In this document: positions 16,571 to 25,300 of the stretch, piece by piece
Position numbering within the stretch: the stretch's first letter is position 1
Layout of the letters: each line of letters begins with the position of its first letter
Source of the DNA: Peptoclostridium litorale DSM 5388
GTDB taxonomy: Bacteria; Bacillota; Clostridia; Peptostreptococcales; Peptostreptococcaceae
Length of the DNA: 64,000 nucleotides
Assembly: GCF_900141635.1 (NCBI RefSeq)
Contig: NZ_FSRH01000004.1
Span: 62,001 to 126,000 of the forward strand
Direction of reading: 5' to 3'
Position numbers and translations under genes: made by a program
Notes under the pieces: model-generated
What the model was told of the DNA's origin: nothing
The model's database searches: none
What the model saw: the letters and a program-made list of their open reading frames with translations, nothing else

Positions 16571-18250
16571 ATGAAAAACATGATTAAACTGGGAGACCTC
16601 CTGCTGAAAGTGGGGAAGATATCGCAAGAGCAGCTTGAAAACGCTCTTGATACTCAAAAGAAAGTTCAAAAAAAGCTGGGGGAGGTTCTTACGGACCTCG
16701 GCTACGTCACAAACAGGGACATAATAGAGGTTCTTGAGTACCAGCTGGGAATTCCTCATGTTAATCTTGAAACATACGACATAGACATAAATGCCCCGAA
16801 GCTCATAAATGAAAAGTTTGCGAGAGAAAACATACTTGTTCCAGTGAAAATATCCGATGAAGATGTAATGGTCGCCATGGCAGACCCATTTGACATAATA
16901 GCCATAAGCCAGCTTGAAAGGATGCTGGGGAAAAGGGTAAGCCCGGCGATTGCAACGGATGATGACATAAAAAACACCATAGAAAAATATTACAGCTCCG
17001 AGAATGTAAGAAAGGCTGTTGAGGAATTCAAAAGGGAATATGAATTTTCTGACGAACACATAGACCAAAACCTTCTGAATGAAGTAAACGACGCTCCGAT
17101 AGTAAGGCTTGTGGACTCGATAATAATGCAGGCTGTCCAAAGCCGTGCAAGCGACATACACATAGAGCCGACTGCAAACAGCCTCAGGATAAGGTTCAGG
17201 GTGGACGGAGAGCTTTCAGACGTAATGAAGCCTGAAAAGAACACCCACGGGGCAATAGTGACCAGGATAAAGATAATGGCCAAGATGAACATAGCTGAAA
17301 AAAGGCTTCCTCAGGACGGCAGGATAGAGATGAATGAGGAAAAAAGAAACCTTGACCTTCGTGTGTCCACCATACCTACAATATACGGGGAAAAAGTCGT
17401 AATAAGGGTTGTGGACAACACTAAATTCCTAAAGAAAAAAAGTGAGCTGGGACTTTCGCATGCAAACATAGAAAGGTTTGAAAATCTTTTAAGACTTAAA
17501 AACGGCATAATACTCGTCACCGGACCTACCGGAAGCGGCAAGAGTACGACGCTTTATTCTGCTATGAATGAGCTGAACGATTTCAGGAAAAACATAGTCA
17601 CTGTTGAAGACCCAGTAGAATACAGGATGGAAAATATAAACCAGATACAGGTAAACTCGAAAGCGGGCCTTACATTTTCAAGCGGGCTAAGATCGATATT
17701 GAGGCAGGACCCTGACATAATAATGGTGGGAGAGATAAGGGATCACGAAACAGCCGAAATGGCGATGAGGGCCGCTATAACAGGTCACCTTGTGCTTTCG
17801 ACTCTTCACACCAACGACGCCGCATCTTCAATATCAAGGCTTCTGGACATGGGCATCAAGGCGTATCTTGTATCGGCCGCAGTCAAGGGGATTGTAGCGC
17901 AAAGGCTTGTGAGGACAATATGCCCTTACTGCGAAGAGGAGTATGTTCCAAGTGAAGACGAGCTGGCGCTACTGTCTCACAATTCATGGCGAATAGAGGG
18001 GAAGCCCATAAAAAGGGGCAAGGGCTGCAGGCTCTGCAATTACACGGGATATAGGGGAAGAAAGGCCGTACACGAGATACTTGTTGTAGACAGGCACATA
18101 AGACAGATGATATTTGATGAAAGTAAAATAGAGAGCATAAAGGACTATTCGATCAAGCAGGGCATGAGGACTCTTCAGGACAACTGCATAGGCCTTATAA
18201 TTGATGGTGAGACAACAATAGAAGAATATGTGAGAAGCATACACACATAG
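16571..18250 (+). CDS. pilB: PilB type IV pilus assembly ATPase
   Basis: 559 residues; AGGTG 8 nt before the ATG. The hexameric cytoplasmic motor powers pilus extension. N-terminal MshEN-type domain (~1-150): two copies of a pattern LGxxLxxxGx...LxxxLxxQ (KLGDLLLKVG, KLGEVLTDLG), a known c-di-GMP-binding fold, here with Lys where Arg is usual. Walker A GPTGSGKST (~318-326), Walker B DPDIIMVGEIRD (~380), and a zinc-binding CPYC (~451)/CRLC (~486) pair typical of PilB/GspE. Followed by pilT and pilC in the standard order. Confidence 0.96.
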   Translation: MKNMIKLGDLLLKVGKISQEQLENALDTQKKVQKKLGEVLTDLGYVTNRDIIEVLEYQLGIPHVNLETYDIDINAPKLINEKFARENILVPVKISDEDVMVAMADPFDIIAISQLERMLGKRVSPAIATDDDIKNTIEKYYSSENVRKAVEEFKREYEFSDEHIDQNLLNEVNDAPIVRLVDSIIMQAVQSRASDIHIEPTANSLRIRFRVDGELSDVMKPEKNTHGAIVTRIKIMAKMNIAEKRLPQDGRIEMNEEKRNLDLRVSTIPTIYGEKVVIRVVDNTKFLKKKSELGLSHANIERFENLLRLKNGIILVTGPTGSGKSTTLYSAMNELNDFRKNIVTVEDPVEYRMENINQIQVNSKAGLTFSSGLRSILRQDPDIIMVGEIRDHETAEMAMRAAITGHLVLSTLHTNDAASSISRLLDMGIKAYLVSAAVKGIVAQRLVRTICPYCEEEYVPSEDELALLSHNSWRIEGKPIKRGKGCRLCNYTGYRGRKAVHEILVVDRHIRQMIFDESKIESIKDYSIKQGMRTLQDNCIGLIIDGETTIEEYVRSIHT

Positions 18251-18285
18251 GACAAGAAAAATATTATCGCTTGGAGGAATTTTGT

Positions 18286-19338
18286 ATGGATATAATAAGC
18301 CTTGCTAAAAAGACGGTTGACATGGGGGCTTCGGACCTTCATCTGAGCGTTGGGATACCGCCTGTTGTAAGAATTGACGGGAAGCTTGTAAAGCTCGATG
18401 AATACCAAAAACTAATGCCGGACGACATAGAAAAGATAGTTTTTGAATTTCTTGACGAAAAACACAGGGATATGCTTGTTGAAAAGGGTGAGGTCGACTT
18501 TTCGCACTCCCAAAGGGGAATAGGAAGGTTCAGGGTGAACGCATACAGGCAAAGGGGAAGTTATTCAATGGCACTCAGGGTGGTGGCACTTGACATTCCG
18601 AACATAGACGAGCTGAGGCTTCCTGAGATACTAAAGGACTTTTCACTTAAACAAAGAGGGCTAGTGCTTGTCACAGGGCCCACTGGAAGCGGAAAGACGA
18701 CGACTCTTGCCGCGATGATAGACCATATAAACAAGAACAGGAACTGCCACATACTCACTCTTGAAGACCCCATAGAATACCTTCACAAGCACGACAAGGG
18801 GATTGTGAACCAAAGGGAGATAGGAAACGACAGCGTTTCATACAGCAATGCACTAAGGGCCGCCCTAAGGCAGGACCCGGACGTCATACTCATAGGCGAG
18901 ATGAGGGACCTTGAGACTATATCCATAGCCCTTACGGCGGCGGAGACAGGGCACCTTGTGTTCTCTACACTGCATACAATGGGGGCCGTATCGACAATAG
19001 AGAGGATAATAGACGTTTTCCCCCCTGCCCAGCAGAACCAGATAAAAATCCAGCTAGCAAGCGTGCTTCACGGGGTCGTATCGCAGCAGCTTGTAAGAAA
19101 GCTTGATGGAAACGGAAGGATAGCGGCCACTGAGATAATGGTCTGCAATTCGGCCATAAGAAACCACATAAGGGAAGGGAAGACCCACCAGATAATGAGC
19201 TCGCTTCAAACAGGTGTCAAATTCGGAATGCACACAATGGACAGGTCGATTGCAGAACTCTACAGGGACGGCATAGTAAGCTATGAGGATGCCCTTACCT
19301 GCGCGTTCGACAAGGATGCATTTTCAAGATATGTATAG
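18286..19338 (+). CDS. pilT: PilT pilus retraction ATPase
   Basis: 350 residues from the ATG at 18286, 7 nt after GGAGGA; an upstream TTG at 18271 overlaps that ribosome site. A hexameric ATPase that depolymerises the pilus, giving twitching and adhesion dynamics. N-terminal DLHLSVG motif of PilT/VirB11 proteins, Walker [10 protein letters not shown] (~131), Walker B DVILIGEMRD (~199) and His-box GHLVFSTLHT. It lacks the zinc cysteines and MshEN domain of PilB, which separates PilT from PilB. Confidence 0.96.
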   Translation: MDIISLAKKTVDMGASDLHLSVGIPPVVRIDGKLVKLDEYQKLMPDDIEKIVFEFLDEKHRDMLVEKGEVDFSHSQRGIGRFRVNAYRQRGSYSMALRVVALDIPNIDELRLPEILKDFSLKQRGLVLVTGPTGSGKTTTLAAMIDHINKNRNCHILTLEDPIEYLHKHDKGIVNQREIGNDSVSYSNALRAALRQDPDVILIGEMRDLETISIALTAAETGHLVFSTLHTMGAVSTIERIIDVFPPAQQNQIKIQLASVLHGVVSQQLVRKLDGNGRIAATEIMVCNSAIRNHIREGKTHQIMSSLQTGVKFGMHTMDRSIAELYRDGIVSYEDALTCAFDKDAFSRYV

Positions 19339-19361
19339 ACTAGTGTAGAAGAGGTGCGTTA

Positions 19362-20570
19362 ATGGCAGAATATATATATACTGCAAAAGGGAGAAAAGGG
19401 GAGACTCTAAAGGGAGTGATAGATTCAAGGTCTGAAGGAGAGGCGGCCCAAAAGCTCAGGGAAAAGGGGATGTACCCCGTGAGCATAAAGCTTCAGACGG
19501 TGGCGAACAGGGACATAAAAATAAGCCTTCCCCAAAAGATAAAGGTGAAGGACATAGCGCTCATGTGCAGGCAGTTCTATTCGATGCTTGACTCCGGGAT
19601 TTCGATACTCGAATGCGTTGAGGTCCTGAGAAGGCAGACAGAAAACAGAAAGCTCGCACAGTCTCTTGAGGAGGTATACCAAAAGCTTCAAAAGGGGCAG
19701 ACCCTTTCCGCTTCCATGAGGCAGGAGAAGGGGATATACCCGGAAATACTCATAAACATGGTCGAGGCCGGTGAAGTGTCGGGACAGATAGACGTGATAA
19801 TGAACAGGATGGCCGTCCACTTTGAAAAGGAGAACTCAATAAACAGAAAGATACAGTCGGCCATGACATACCCCGTAATAGTGATATCAATAGCGGTGCT
19901 CGTGGTGTGGTTCCTCATAAGCTTTGTGCTTCCAAGCTTCATTGACATGTTTTCAGGCGCAGGGGTCCAGCTTCCGCTTCTGACGAGGATGCTTCTGAAG
20001 GTCGGCGAATTTACTAAAAACTACTGGTACATAGTGTTCGGAGCGCTGCTTGGAGGATCTTATGTCCTCGGGAAATACCTGAGGACTGACGAGGGAAGAT
20101 ACCAGCTCGACAGGTTCAAGCTCGCATTTCCTATAATAAAGGAGATGAACACAAAGGTTGCGACATCGAGGTTTTCAAGAACGCTTTCCACCCTTATGGC
20201 CAGCGGAGTGCCCATAATACAGGCCATGGGCATAGTCAAAAAAGTCATAGGAAATGCGGTGATAGCAAAGAGCATAGATAGCGTAATGGACGATATCAAA
20301 AGGGGAGAGGGCCTTGCAAACCCGCTTGCCGCGCTCAAGGTGTTTCCGCCAATGCTCATATCGATGATAAAGGTCGGGGAGGAGTCGGGAAAGCTCAGCG
20401 ACATGCTTGAAAAGTCTGCCGACTACTACGACGCGGAGGTGGACGACGCCATAACGAGAATGACCACTATTCTCGAGCCGGTTTTGATAATAGTTATGGC
20501 CGTCATAATAGGGACGATAGTCATGGCGATAGTGCTCCCTATGTTCGACATGTTTCAACATATTGGGTAA
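19362..20570 (+). CDS. pilC: PilC inner-membrane platform protein
   Basis: 402 residues, the family length. PilC/GspF protein of the cytoplasmic membrane that contacts PilB and PilT. Two related GspF domains (~65-190 and ~265-390) each show the pattern of hydrophobic segments with G-x-x-L/E motifs (MVEAGEVSG; MIKVGEESG), and there are three membrane helices. The N-terminal ~60 residues carry the short YxAxxxxG start of the family. RBS GAGGTG, 24 nt after pilT. Confidence 0.96.
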   Translation: MAEYIYTAKGRKGETLKGVIDSRSEGEAAQKLREKGMYPVSIKLQTVANRDIKISLPQKIKVKDIALMCRQFYSMLDSGISILECVEVLRRQTENRKLAQSLEEVYQKLQKGQTLSASMRQEKGIYPEILINMVEAGEVSGQIDVIMNRMAVHFEKENSINRKIQSAMTYPVIVISIAVLVVWFLISFVLPSFIDMFSGAGVQLPLLTRMLLKVGEFTKNYWYIVFGALLGGSYVLGKYLRTDEGRYQLDRFKLAFPIIKEMNTKVATSRFSRTLSTLMASGVPIIQAMGIVKKVIGNAVIAKSIDSVMDDIKRGEGLANPLAALKVFPPMLISMIKVGEESGKLSDMLEKSADYYDAEVDDAITRMTTILEPVLIIVMAVIIGTIVMAIVLPMFDMFQHIG

Positions 20571-20709
20571 AAACTGTAAAGAATATAAATACAGATTAAA
20601 TATGCCTGAAAAAAAGGTTGAAAAAAATTAACAACAAAGGGCTAGGGTATGGGCCTTAAATGAGACTTAAGACCTATTGAAAATGATTCGTGGGTTAACA
20701 GTATTTTCC

Positions 20710-20738
20710 TTGAAAACAAGCCGGAAACGTAGTAAAAT
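20710..20738 (+). promoter_or_regulatory. Promoter of the major pilin genes
   Basis: TTGAAA (20710-20715), 17-nt spacer, TAAAAT (20733-20738), giving a leader of about 115 nt before the first pilin. I looked for a c-di-GMP riboswitch in this leader and saw none. A separate pilin promoter fits the need for high pilin expression. Confidence 0.6.
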
Positions 20739-20859
20739 TAAAGTAATAAATCATTGTTTGTTTGTATTTTCGATTTTACAAAGAGCGGTTATGGTTGTCT
20801 GCTCGCTTGTAATATTTTTAAATGAAATAAGTTGTCGGTTTGAATTGGGAGGTGAATGT

Positions 20860-21252
20860 ATGAAAAGCATGTTTATTGGCATAAAGAAGATGTTGAAAGG
20901 AAACAGAGGATTTACGCTTATAGAACTTATAGTTGTTATAGCGGTTCTTGGAATGATAGCTTCGATAGCAGTGCCGAAAGTAGGTGGAATAACTCAGAAG
21001 GCTAAGACGAATGCGGATAAGCAGACAATAGCGATACTCAACAATGCGGTTGAGATGTATGTAGCTGAGTCTGGAGATTCGGATTTGAGCGAATTTACAG
21101 ATGAAGACGATGCGGCCAAGACAATAAAAGATTTGCAGGATGAGATTACTGGCCCTCATGGTAATAAATACGGTCCTTATCTTAGGGATGATGTCACTAC
21201 GACGCTTCCGTCGGGAAAGACCGTCACTTGTACTGACGGCAGGTTTAAATAA
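20860..21252 (+). CDS. Type IV major prepilin (copy 1)
   Basis: 130 residues from the ATG at 20860, preceded by GGGAGGTG. A 17-residue basic leader ends in Gly before FTLIEL; mature Glu5 is present. The conserved hydrophobic helix (ELIVVIAVLGMIASIAVPK) is followed by a short C-terminal domain with TLPSGKTVTC. Prepilin peptidase (22184) would cut after the Gly and methylate the Phe. It shares nearly the whole N-terminal half with the next gene. Confidence 0.95.
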   Translation: MKSMFIGIKKMLKGNRGFTLIELIVVIAVLGMIASIAVPKVGGITQKAKTNADKQTIAILNNAVEMYVAESGDSDLSEFTDEDDAAKTIKDLQDEITGPHGNKYGPYLRDDVTTTLPSGKTVTCTDGRFK

Positions 21253-21311
21253 GGTGTATGTTTAATAAAAGATTCAAATAAATATAATAAAAATAACAAG
21301 GAGGCGTCATA

Positions 21312-21701
21312 ATGAAAGGGTTAAAAAAGTTAATGAATAACAAGAAAGGATTTACGCTTATAGAACTTATAGTTGTTATAGCAGTGTTAGGACTTATAGC
21401 GGCTATAGCAGTGCCAAGGATAGGTGGAGTAACAGGAAAGGCAAAAACAAACTCTGACAAGCAGGAGATTGCTATTTTGAACAATGCGCTTGAAATGTAT
21501 ATATCAGAGTCTGGAGATACTGACTTAAGTGAACTTACGATAACGAGTGCGGCAACTGTAATAACTGATTTGAAAAATTCTGCTGGAATAGCAGATGAAA
21601 ATGATGCTACTAAGATGCATGGACCTTATTTGAGATCAGATGCTGATGATGACCTTCCGTCAGGGAAAAAAGTTACTTTTGCAGATAAACAATTCAAGTA
21701 A
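21312..21701 (+). CDS. Type IV major prepilin (copy 2)
   Basis: 129 residues; RBS AAGGAGG. A 13-residue leader ends KKG before FTLIEL. The protein is a paralogue of the preceding pilin: about the first 60 mature residues are almost identical, including a stretch identical at the DNA level, while the C-terminal halves differ by small insertions and substitutions but both end in a xLPSGKKVT-like strand. Tandem duplication is the simplest explanation. Either may be the main subunit, or they may copolymerise. Confidence 0.95.
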   Translation: MKGLKKLMNNKKGFTLIELIVVIAVLGLIAAIAVPRIGGVTGKAKTNSDKQEIAILNNALEMYISESGDTDLSELTITSAATVITDLKNSAGIADENDATKMHGPYLRSDADDDLPSGKKVTFADKQFK

Positions 21702-21812
21702 CTTTTTCTTGTTACTCAAATAACCAGTGCCAGGCACGAACTTACGAACATATTGGATAACAAGATTGTTGGCATAGCCTATACTTACATGAATTTTATT
21801 ATTTGAAAACTG

Positions 21813-21843
21813 CAGGGAAGCGAACTGATTCGCTTCCCTGTTT
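21813..21843 (+). terminator. Rho-independent terminator after the pilins
   Basis: A 12-bp perfect stem CAGGGAAGCGAA / TTCGCTTCCCTG with loop CTGA, followed by TTTAGT. It lies 110 nt after the second pilin and separates the pilins from pilD and the minor pilin operon. Confidence 0.88.
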
Positions 21844-21884
21844 AGTACAAAGACATAATTTCTATTGTTTTACAATTCAGGAAT

Positions 21885-22143
21885 GTTTGGCGAGGGTCGA
21901 CTTCGCAGCAGGCGGTGTGTGTCATGGGCCGGTCTGGCTTTATGGAGATTTGTGAAGCAGCCCAGCGAAATGCGGACAATGGGTGATGGAACCTTTGACT
22001 TGTTTGAGCGAAGCGAGTTTCAAACGGTTCCCACCTATTGCCGAATGAGGTGTAAGGCTGCTCCAAATCGGAAGACGTCCGGGACGGCCATGCTACCACC
22101 GCCTTATAAAAACACACATGCCTTGCCGCTTTGCAGTCCAAAC
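21885..22143. repeat. 259-nt long imperfect hairpin element (MITE-like or structured RNA)
   Basis: Nested complementary blocks span the whole interval: GTTTGG 21885/CCAAAC 22138; GGCGGTG 21911/CACCGCC 22097; CATGGGCCG 21923/CGGCCATG 22085; GATTTG 21947/CAAATC 22064; AGCAGCC 21956/GGCTGCT 22056; CGG-CAAT-GGTG 21973/CACC-ATTG-CCG 22032; GGAACC 21988/GGTTCC 22026; GTTTGA 22002/TCAAAC 22020. The stretch is more GC-rich than its surroundings and has no convincing gene; the two ORFs seen in it (96 and 118 codons) lack ribosome sites and recognisable domains. It fills the gap between the pilin terminator and pilD. It may be a miniature inverted-repeat element or a folded ncRNA. Confidence 0.7.
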
Positions 22144-22183
22144 AAGAGGTTTTAGAAGTTTTGAGAACATAAAAGGAGATCAT

Positions 22184-22945
22184 ATGGATATTACACAAAT
22201 ACTGCTTTATGCATTCATTTTCGCGCTCGGGCTTGTAGTCGGAAGCTTTCTGAACGTTTGCATATACAGGATACCGCTCAAAAAGTCAATATCGTTTCCG
22301 CCGTCGTCATGTACAAACTGCGGGAAAAAGCTTTCACCACTTGAACTTATTCCGGTTATTAGCTATATGCTTTTAAGGGGCAGATGTAGAGGCTGCGGCG
22401 CTGGAATATCCATCAAATACCCTGTAGTAGAATTGCTTACAGGTTTTTTGTTTATATGGGTGTTTAGCGTTTTAGGGTTTTCAACTGTTTTTTTGAAATA
22501 TGCGGTGCTCACGTGCATTCTTTTGGTGGTTTCGTTCATAGACCTTGAGCATCAGATAATTCCGGACGAAATAGTCATTTTTTCATTGGCTGCCGGCGCA
22601 GTGCTGAATATAATGTCAAGAGATGTGAGCCTGAAGAGCGCTGGGATAGGATTTTTTGCCGCCAGCGGGATACTTCTTTTGATAGCGATAATTACAAAAG
22701 GCGGAATGGGCGGAGGAGACATAAAGCTCATGGCTGCTGTAGGGCTTTTTATTGGAACAGGGCCAGTGCTTTTGGGGCTGTTCCTCTCATTTATAATAGG
22801 CGGGGTCATATCGCTTATTCTCATAATATTAAAGCTCAAGGGAAGGAAGGACTACATTCCGTTTGGGCCTTTTCTTTCGATAGGAAGCCTTGTCTCTGCG
22901 CTTTTTTACAACCAGATAATATACTGGTATGTAATGAGGCTTTAG
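22184..22945 (+). CDS. pilD: PilD prepilin peptidase/N-methyltransferase
   Basis: 253 residues from the ATG at 22184, preceded by AAAGGAGA; an upstream frame extension runs into the hairpin element and is not used. A polytopic aspartic protease that cleaves prepilin leaders and methylates the new N-terminus. Visible: GSFLNVCIYRIP, the two zinc cysteine pairs CTNC and CRGC (~43-75), the first catalytic Asp in SFIDLEHQIIPDE and the second in GGGDIKLM. Eight hydrophobic segments. Heads the second pilus operon. Confidence 0.95.
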   Translation: MDITQILLYAFIFALGLVVGSFLNVCIYRIPLKKSISFPPSSCTNCGKKLSPLELIPVISYMLLRGRCRGCGAGISIKYPVVELLTGFLFIWVFSVLGFSTVFLKYAVLTCILLVVSFIDLEHQIIPDEIVIFSLAAGAVLNIMSRDVSLKSAGIGFFAASGILLLIAIITKGGMGGGDIKLMAAVGLFIGTGPVLLGLFLSFIIGGVISLILIILKLKGRKDYIPFGPFLSIGSLVSALFYNQIIYWYVMRL

Positions 22946-23018
22946 GGAAGTATATTGGAAGAGAAACTCAATTTTGAATTTTGGTAGGGCAAAGGATTTG
23001 TTGGAAGAGAGAGATCAT

Positions 23019-23585
23019 ATGAAAACTAAAGGATATCACCGCAAAAAAAACTTTAAACTAACAGGAAGCATACTCAAAAAACAAGTGGGATTCACGCTTA
23101 TCGAACTTGTAGTTGTAATAGCTGTGATTACAGCGCTTTTGATCCCGCTTGCAGGCATATTTAATGCGGGATACGACACTTTCTACAGGGAAGACGAAAA
23201 TGTTAAGATTACAAGATGCGCAAGAACTGCCATGGAAAGAACAGTGGAGGCCATCAGAAAGGCCGATGCGCTTGAAAGGACAGTCAAAATAGACGGAGAG
23301 ACGGTCAAGGAGTATTATTACGACATAGAATATGTAAGCGAAAGTTCAATAAAAGTAAACGGCAAAAGCATAGATGAAACGTATGCCTTTGATGACATAG
23401 ACGGAGCGGATGAACTGGAAGGCAAAAATATTGATATTGAAATATATCTAGATAACGGAGACGATCTCACGGGCAGCTTGCCGGACGGAAGAAAGATTGC
23501 AAGGGTGAAGGTTATGATAACGGTTACGGGAAAAAGGATAGGGGACTACTATATAGAAACGCAGGTGTACCTGAGAAATAACTAG
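23019..23585 (+). CDS. Minor prepilin (PilW/GspJ-like)
   Basis: 188 residues from the ATG at 23019. A long basic leader (~26 residues) ends VG before FTLIELVVVIAVITALLIP, so it is a class III signal with Glu5. After the helix come mixed beta segments as in GspJ/PilW minor pseudopilins (the FNAGYDTFYRED region then RTAMERTVEAIR). Probably part of the priming tip complex. It lies 73 nt after pilD and 11 nt before pilM. Confidence 0.82.
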   Translation: MKTKGYHRKKNFKLTGSILKKQVGFTLIELVVVIAVITALLIPLAGIFNAGYDTFYREDENVKITRCARTAMERTVEAIRKADALERTVKIDGETVKEYYYDIEYVSESSIKVNGKSIDETYAFDDIDGADELEGKNIDIEIYLDNGDDLTGSLPDGRKIARVKVMITVTGKRIGDYYIETQVYLRNN

Positions 23586-23596
23586 GGGGAGCAGGA

Positions 23597-24670
23597 ATGG
23601 CGGAAAAAGTTTTAGGAATAGACATAGGAAGAGGAAATATAAAAATAGTGTGTGGAAGCCTTGGAAAAGGCAAATTTACGCTTCATGGACACCAGATTTT
23701 GAAAACTCCTAAAGCGGCTTTTGGAGCAAATGGAATCATAAATTCAAAAGTTTTTTTTGAAGATGAAATTACACAGCAGCTTCCTGACGTGATAAAGCAT
23801 ATGGGATGTAAGGGCATAAAATGCAGTCTGACAATATCAGACAAGCAGATAATAATAAGGGAGAGGAAGCTCCCATTTGTACCCCAAAAGGAGCTTAGAG
23901 AGATAGTCATACTTGAGGCCCAAAGTTTTCTTCCGGGGCCGCTGGAGGATTTTGTTGTCGACTACAGGGTCATAGATAAATCCACAGATGATGAAAATGA
24001 GCTTTTGAAGGTTTTGATAGTAGCAGCTCCACGTGAACTTATAGACAGCTATAGGAGCTTTATAGAACGATCTGGACTCAAAATCATGGCAATAGATATA
24101 AAGTCAAGCTGCATAACAAATTATGCAAAAAAATATATATTGAGAGAGGATATGAATACGCTTGTCGTGGATATAGGAGCGCAGACTACAAAGTTCATAA
24201 TGTACAATGGAAAGAGCTACTTTGCGGAGCTTGAAATTGACGGAGGCGGAGACGAAGTTAATTTTGCAATGTCGGAATTCTTGAATATGAGCGACGAAGA
24301 CGTCGAAAGAAAGAAGATGAATGCGGAAAAATTTGTCATGAATGACGATGTGGATCTTTCGCAAGATGAAGAGGACATGTATTTTAACATAGCTGTAAAG
24401 AGGACGTATGAAAAAATTGCCCAGGAAATAAGAAGGGTTATGGATTACTACAGGACGAGAAGATTCAGCTCTAGAATAGATAACGTGATAATGATAGGTG
24501 GAGCTTCAAATATGAACGGAATAGCGGAATATATTCAAAGCATAGCGGATGTGCCCGTCAGCGTTGCTGATATTCCAGAAGAGTTGAGCTCGAGTTTTGG
24601 AAGCGAGGACTCCCAAAAAGATTTTTCAATGATAATACCAGCAATTGGCGCTGTGCTAAGGGGGAAATAA
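23597..24670 (+). CDS. pilM: PilM actin-like pilus assembly protein
   Basis: 357 residues, the family length. Cytoplasmic FtsA/actin-fold ATP-binding protein that binds the N-terminus of PilN and links the motor to the alignment complex. Actin-like phosphate loops are visible: VLGIDIGRGNIKIV at the N-terminus and LVVDIGAQTTKFI in the middle, plus IMIGGASNM near the C-terminus. Followed at once by pilN. Confidence 0.93.
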   Translation: MAEKVLGIDIGRGNIKIVCGSLGKGKFTLHGHQILKTPKAAFGANGIINSKVFFEDEITQQLPDVIKHMGCKGIKCSLTISDKQIIIRERKLPFVPQKELREIVILEAQSFLPGPLEDFVVDYRVIDKSTDDENELLKVLIVAAPRELIDSYRSFIERSGLKIMAIDIKSSCITNYAKKYILREDMNTLVVDIGAQTTKFIMYNGKSYFAELEIDGGGDEVNFAMSEFLNMSDEDVERKKMNAEKFVMNDDVDLSQDEEDMYFNIAVKRTYEKIAQEIRRVMDYYRTRRFSSRIDNVIMIGGASNMNGIAEYIQSIADVPVSVADIPEELSSSFGSEDSQKDFSMIIPAIGAVLRGK

Positions 24671-24671
24671 A

Positions 24672-25298
24672 GTGTTAAAACTTTCAAAGTTCAGCATTAA
24701 GGGCAAATTAAATCTGAATAAAAATGAAAACAGTGAGATTGAAAAGCTAAAAAGAAAGAACATAAACCTTCTTCCCGCGGAATATATAAAGTCGCAAAAC
24801 AGAAAAAGGAATGTGGCACTGTCCATAACGGCTTCAATAGTCTTAGTGGGATTTTTGGCCGGGGCATATGTTTGGATAGACAAGGAAATTGAAAATACAA
24901 TACTTGAAAATGAAAAACTTTCAAAGAACATATCGGAGCTTGAGGAAATCAAAAGCCAGCAGGATTTTCTGGAAAACATAGACGAAAAAATATACGAGAA
25001 AAAACTTGTGCTGGAATTTATTGAAAAAAGCAATATTTCAGCTACTGCATTTTTTAAGATTTTAGAAAAAAATCTTCCAAAGGATATAGGGTTTATTGAC
25101 ATAACGGGCGATGAAAACGAAGATGTTGTGATAAACGGCTCTGCTCAAAGCGAAGTGTCTGTAGCGGAATTGCTATATAACCTGAAGTCGGAAAAAATGT
25201 TTAAAGAGGTTTTTGTTTCAAACATAAGCACACAGTCTGAAGAAGGTTCAAGCGGTTACACATTCAGCATCACTTGCAAATTTGGAAGGGAGAAATAA
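24672..25298 (+). CDS. pilN: PilN-like alignment protein
   Basis: 208 residues with a GTG start one base after the pilM stop. The INLLPAEY motif (~34-41), the PilM-binding signature of PilN, precedes a single membrane helix (~50-70), a coiled-coil (~72-120) and a ferredoxin-like C-terminal domain. Bitopic membrane protein that pairs with PilO. Confidence 0.88.
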   Translation: MLKLSKFSIKGKLNLNKNENSEIEKLKRKNINLLPAEYIKSQNRKRNVALSITASIVLVGFLAGAYVWIDKEIENTILENEKLSKNISELEEIKSQQDFLENIDEKIYEKKLVLEFIEKSNISATAFFKILEKNLPKDIGFIDITGDENEDVVINGSAQSEVSVAELLYNLKSEKMFKEVFVSNISTQSEEGSSGYTFSITCKFGREK

Positions 25299-25300
25299 GG

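Noticed and set aside
20571-20859. A c-di-GMP riboswitch upstream of the pilins
   Set aside because: Pilin genes in some clostridia have one, but neither class I nor class II core motifs could be found here.
21842-22198. 118-codon minus-strand and 96-codon plus-strand frames in the long hairpin
   Set aside because: Both follow from the low stop frequency of a GC-richer palindromic stretch; no ribosome sites or domains. Kept as a repeat/RNA element.
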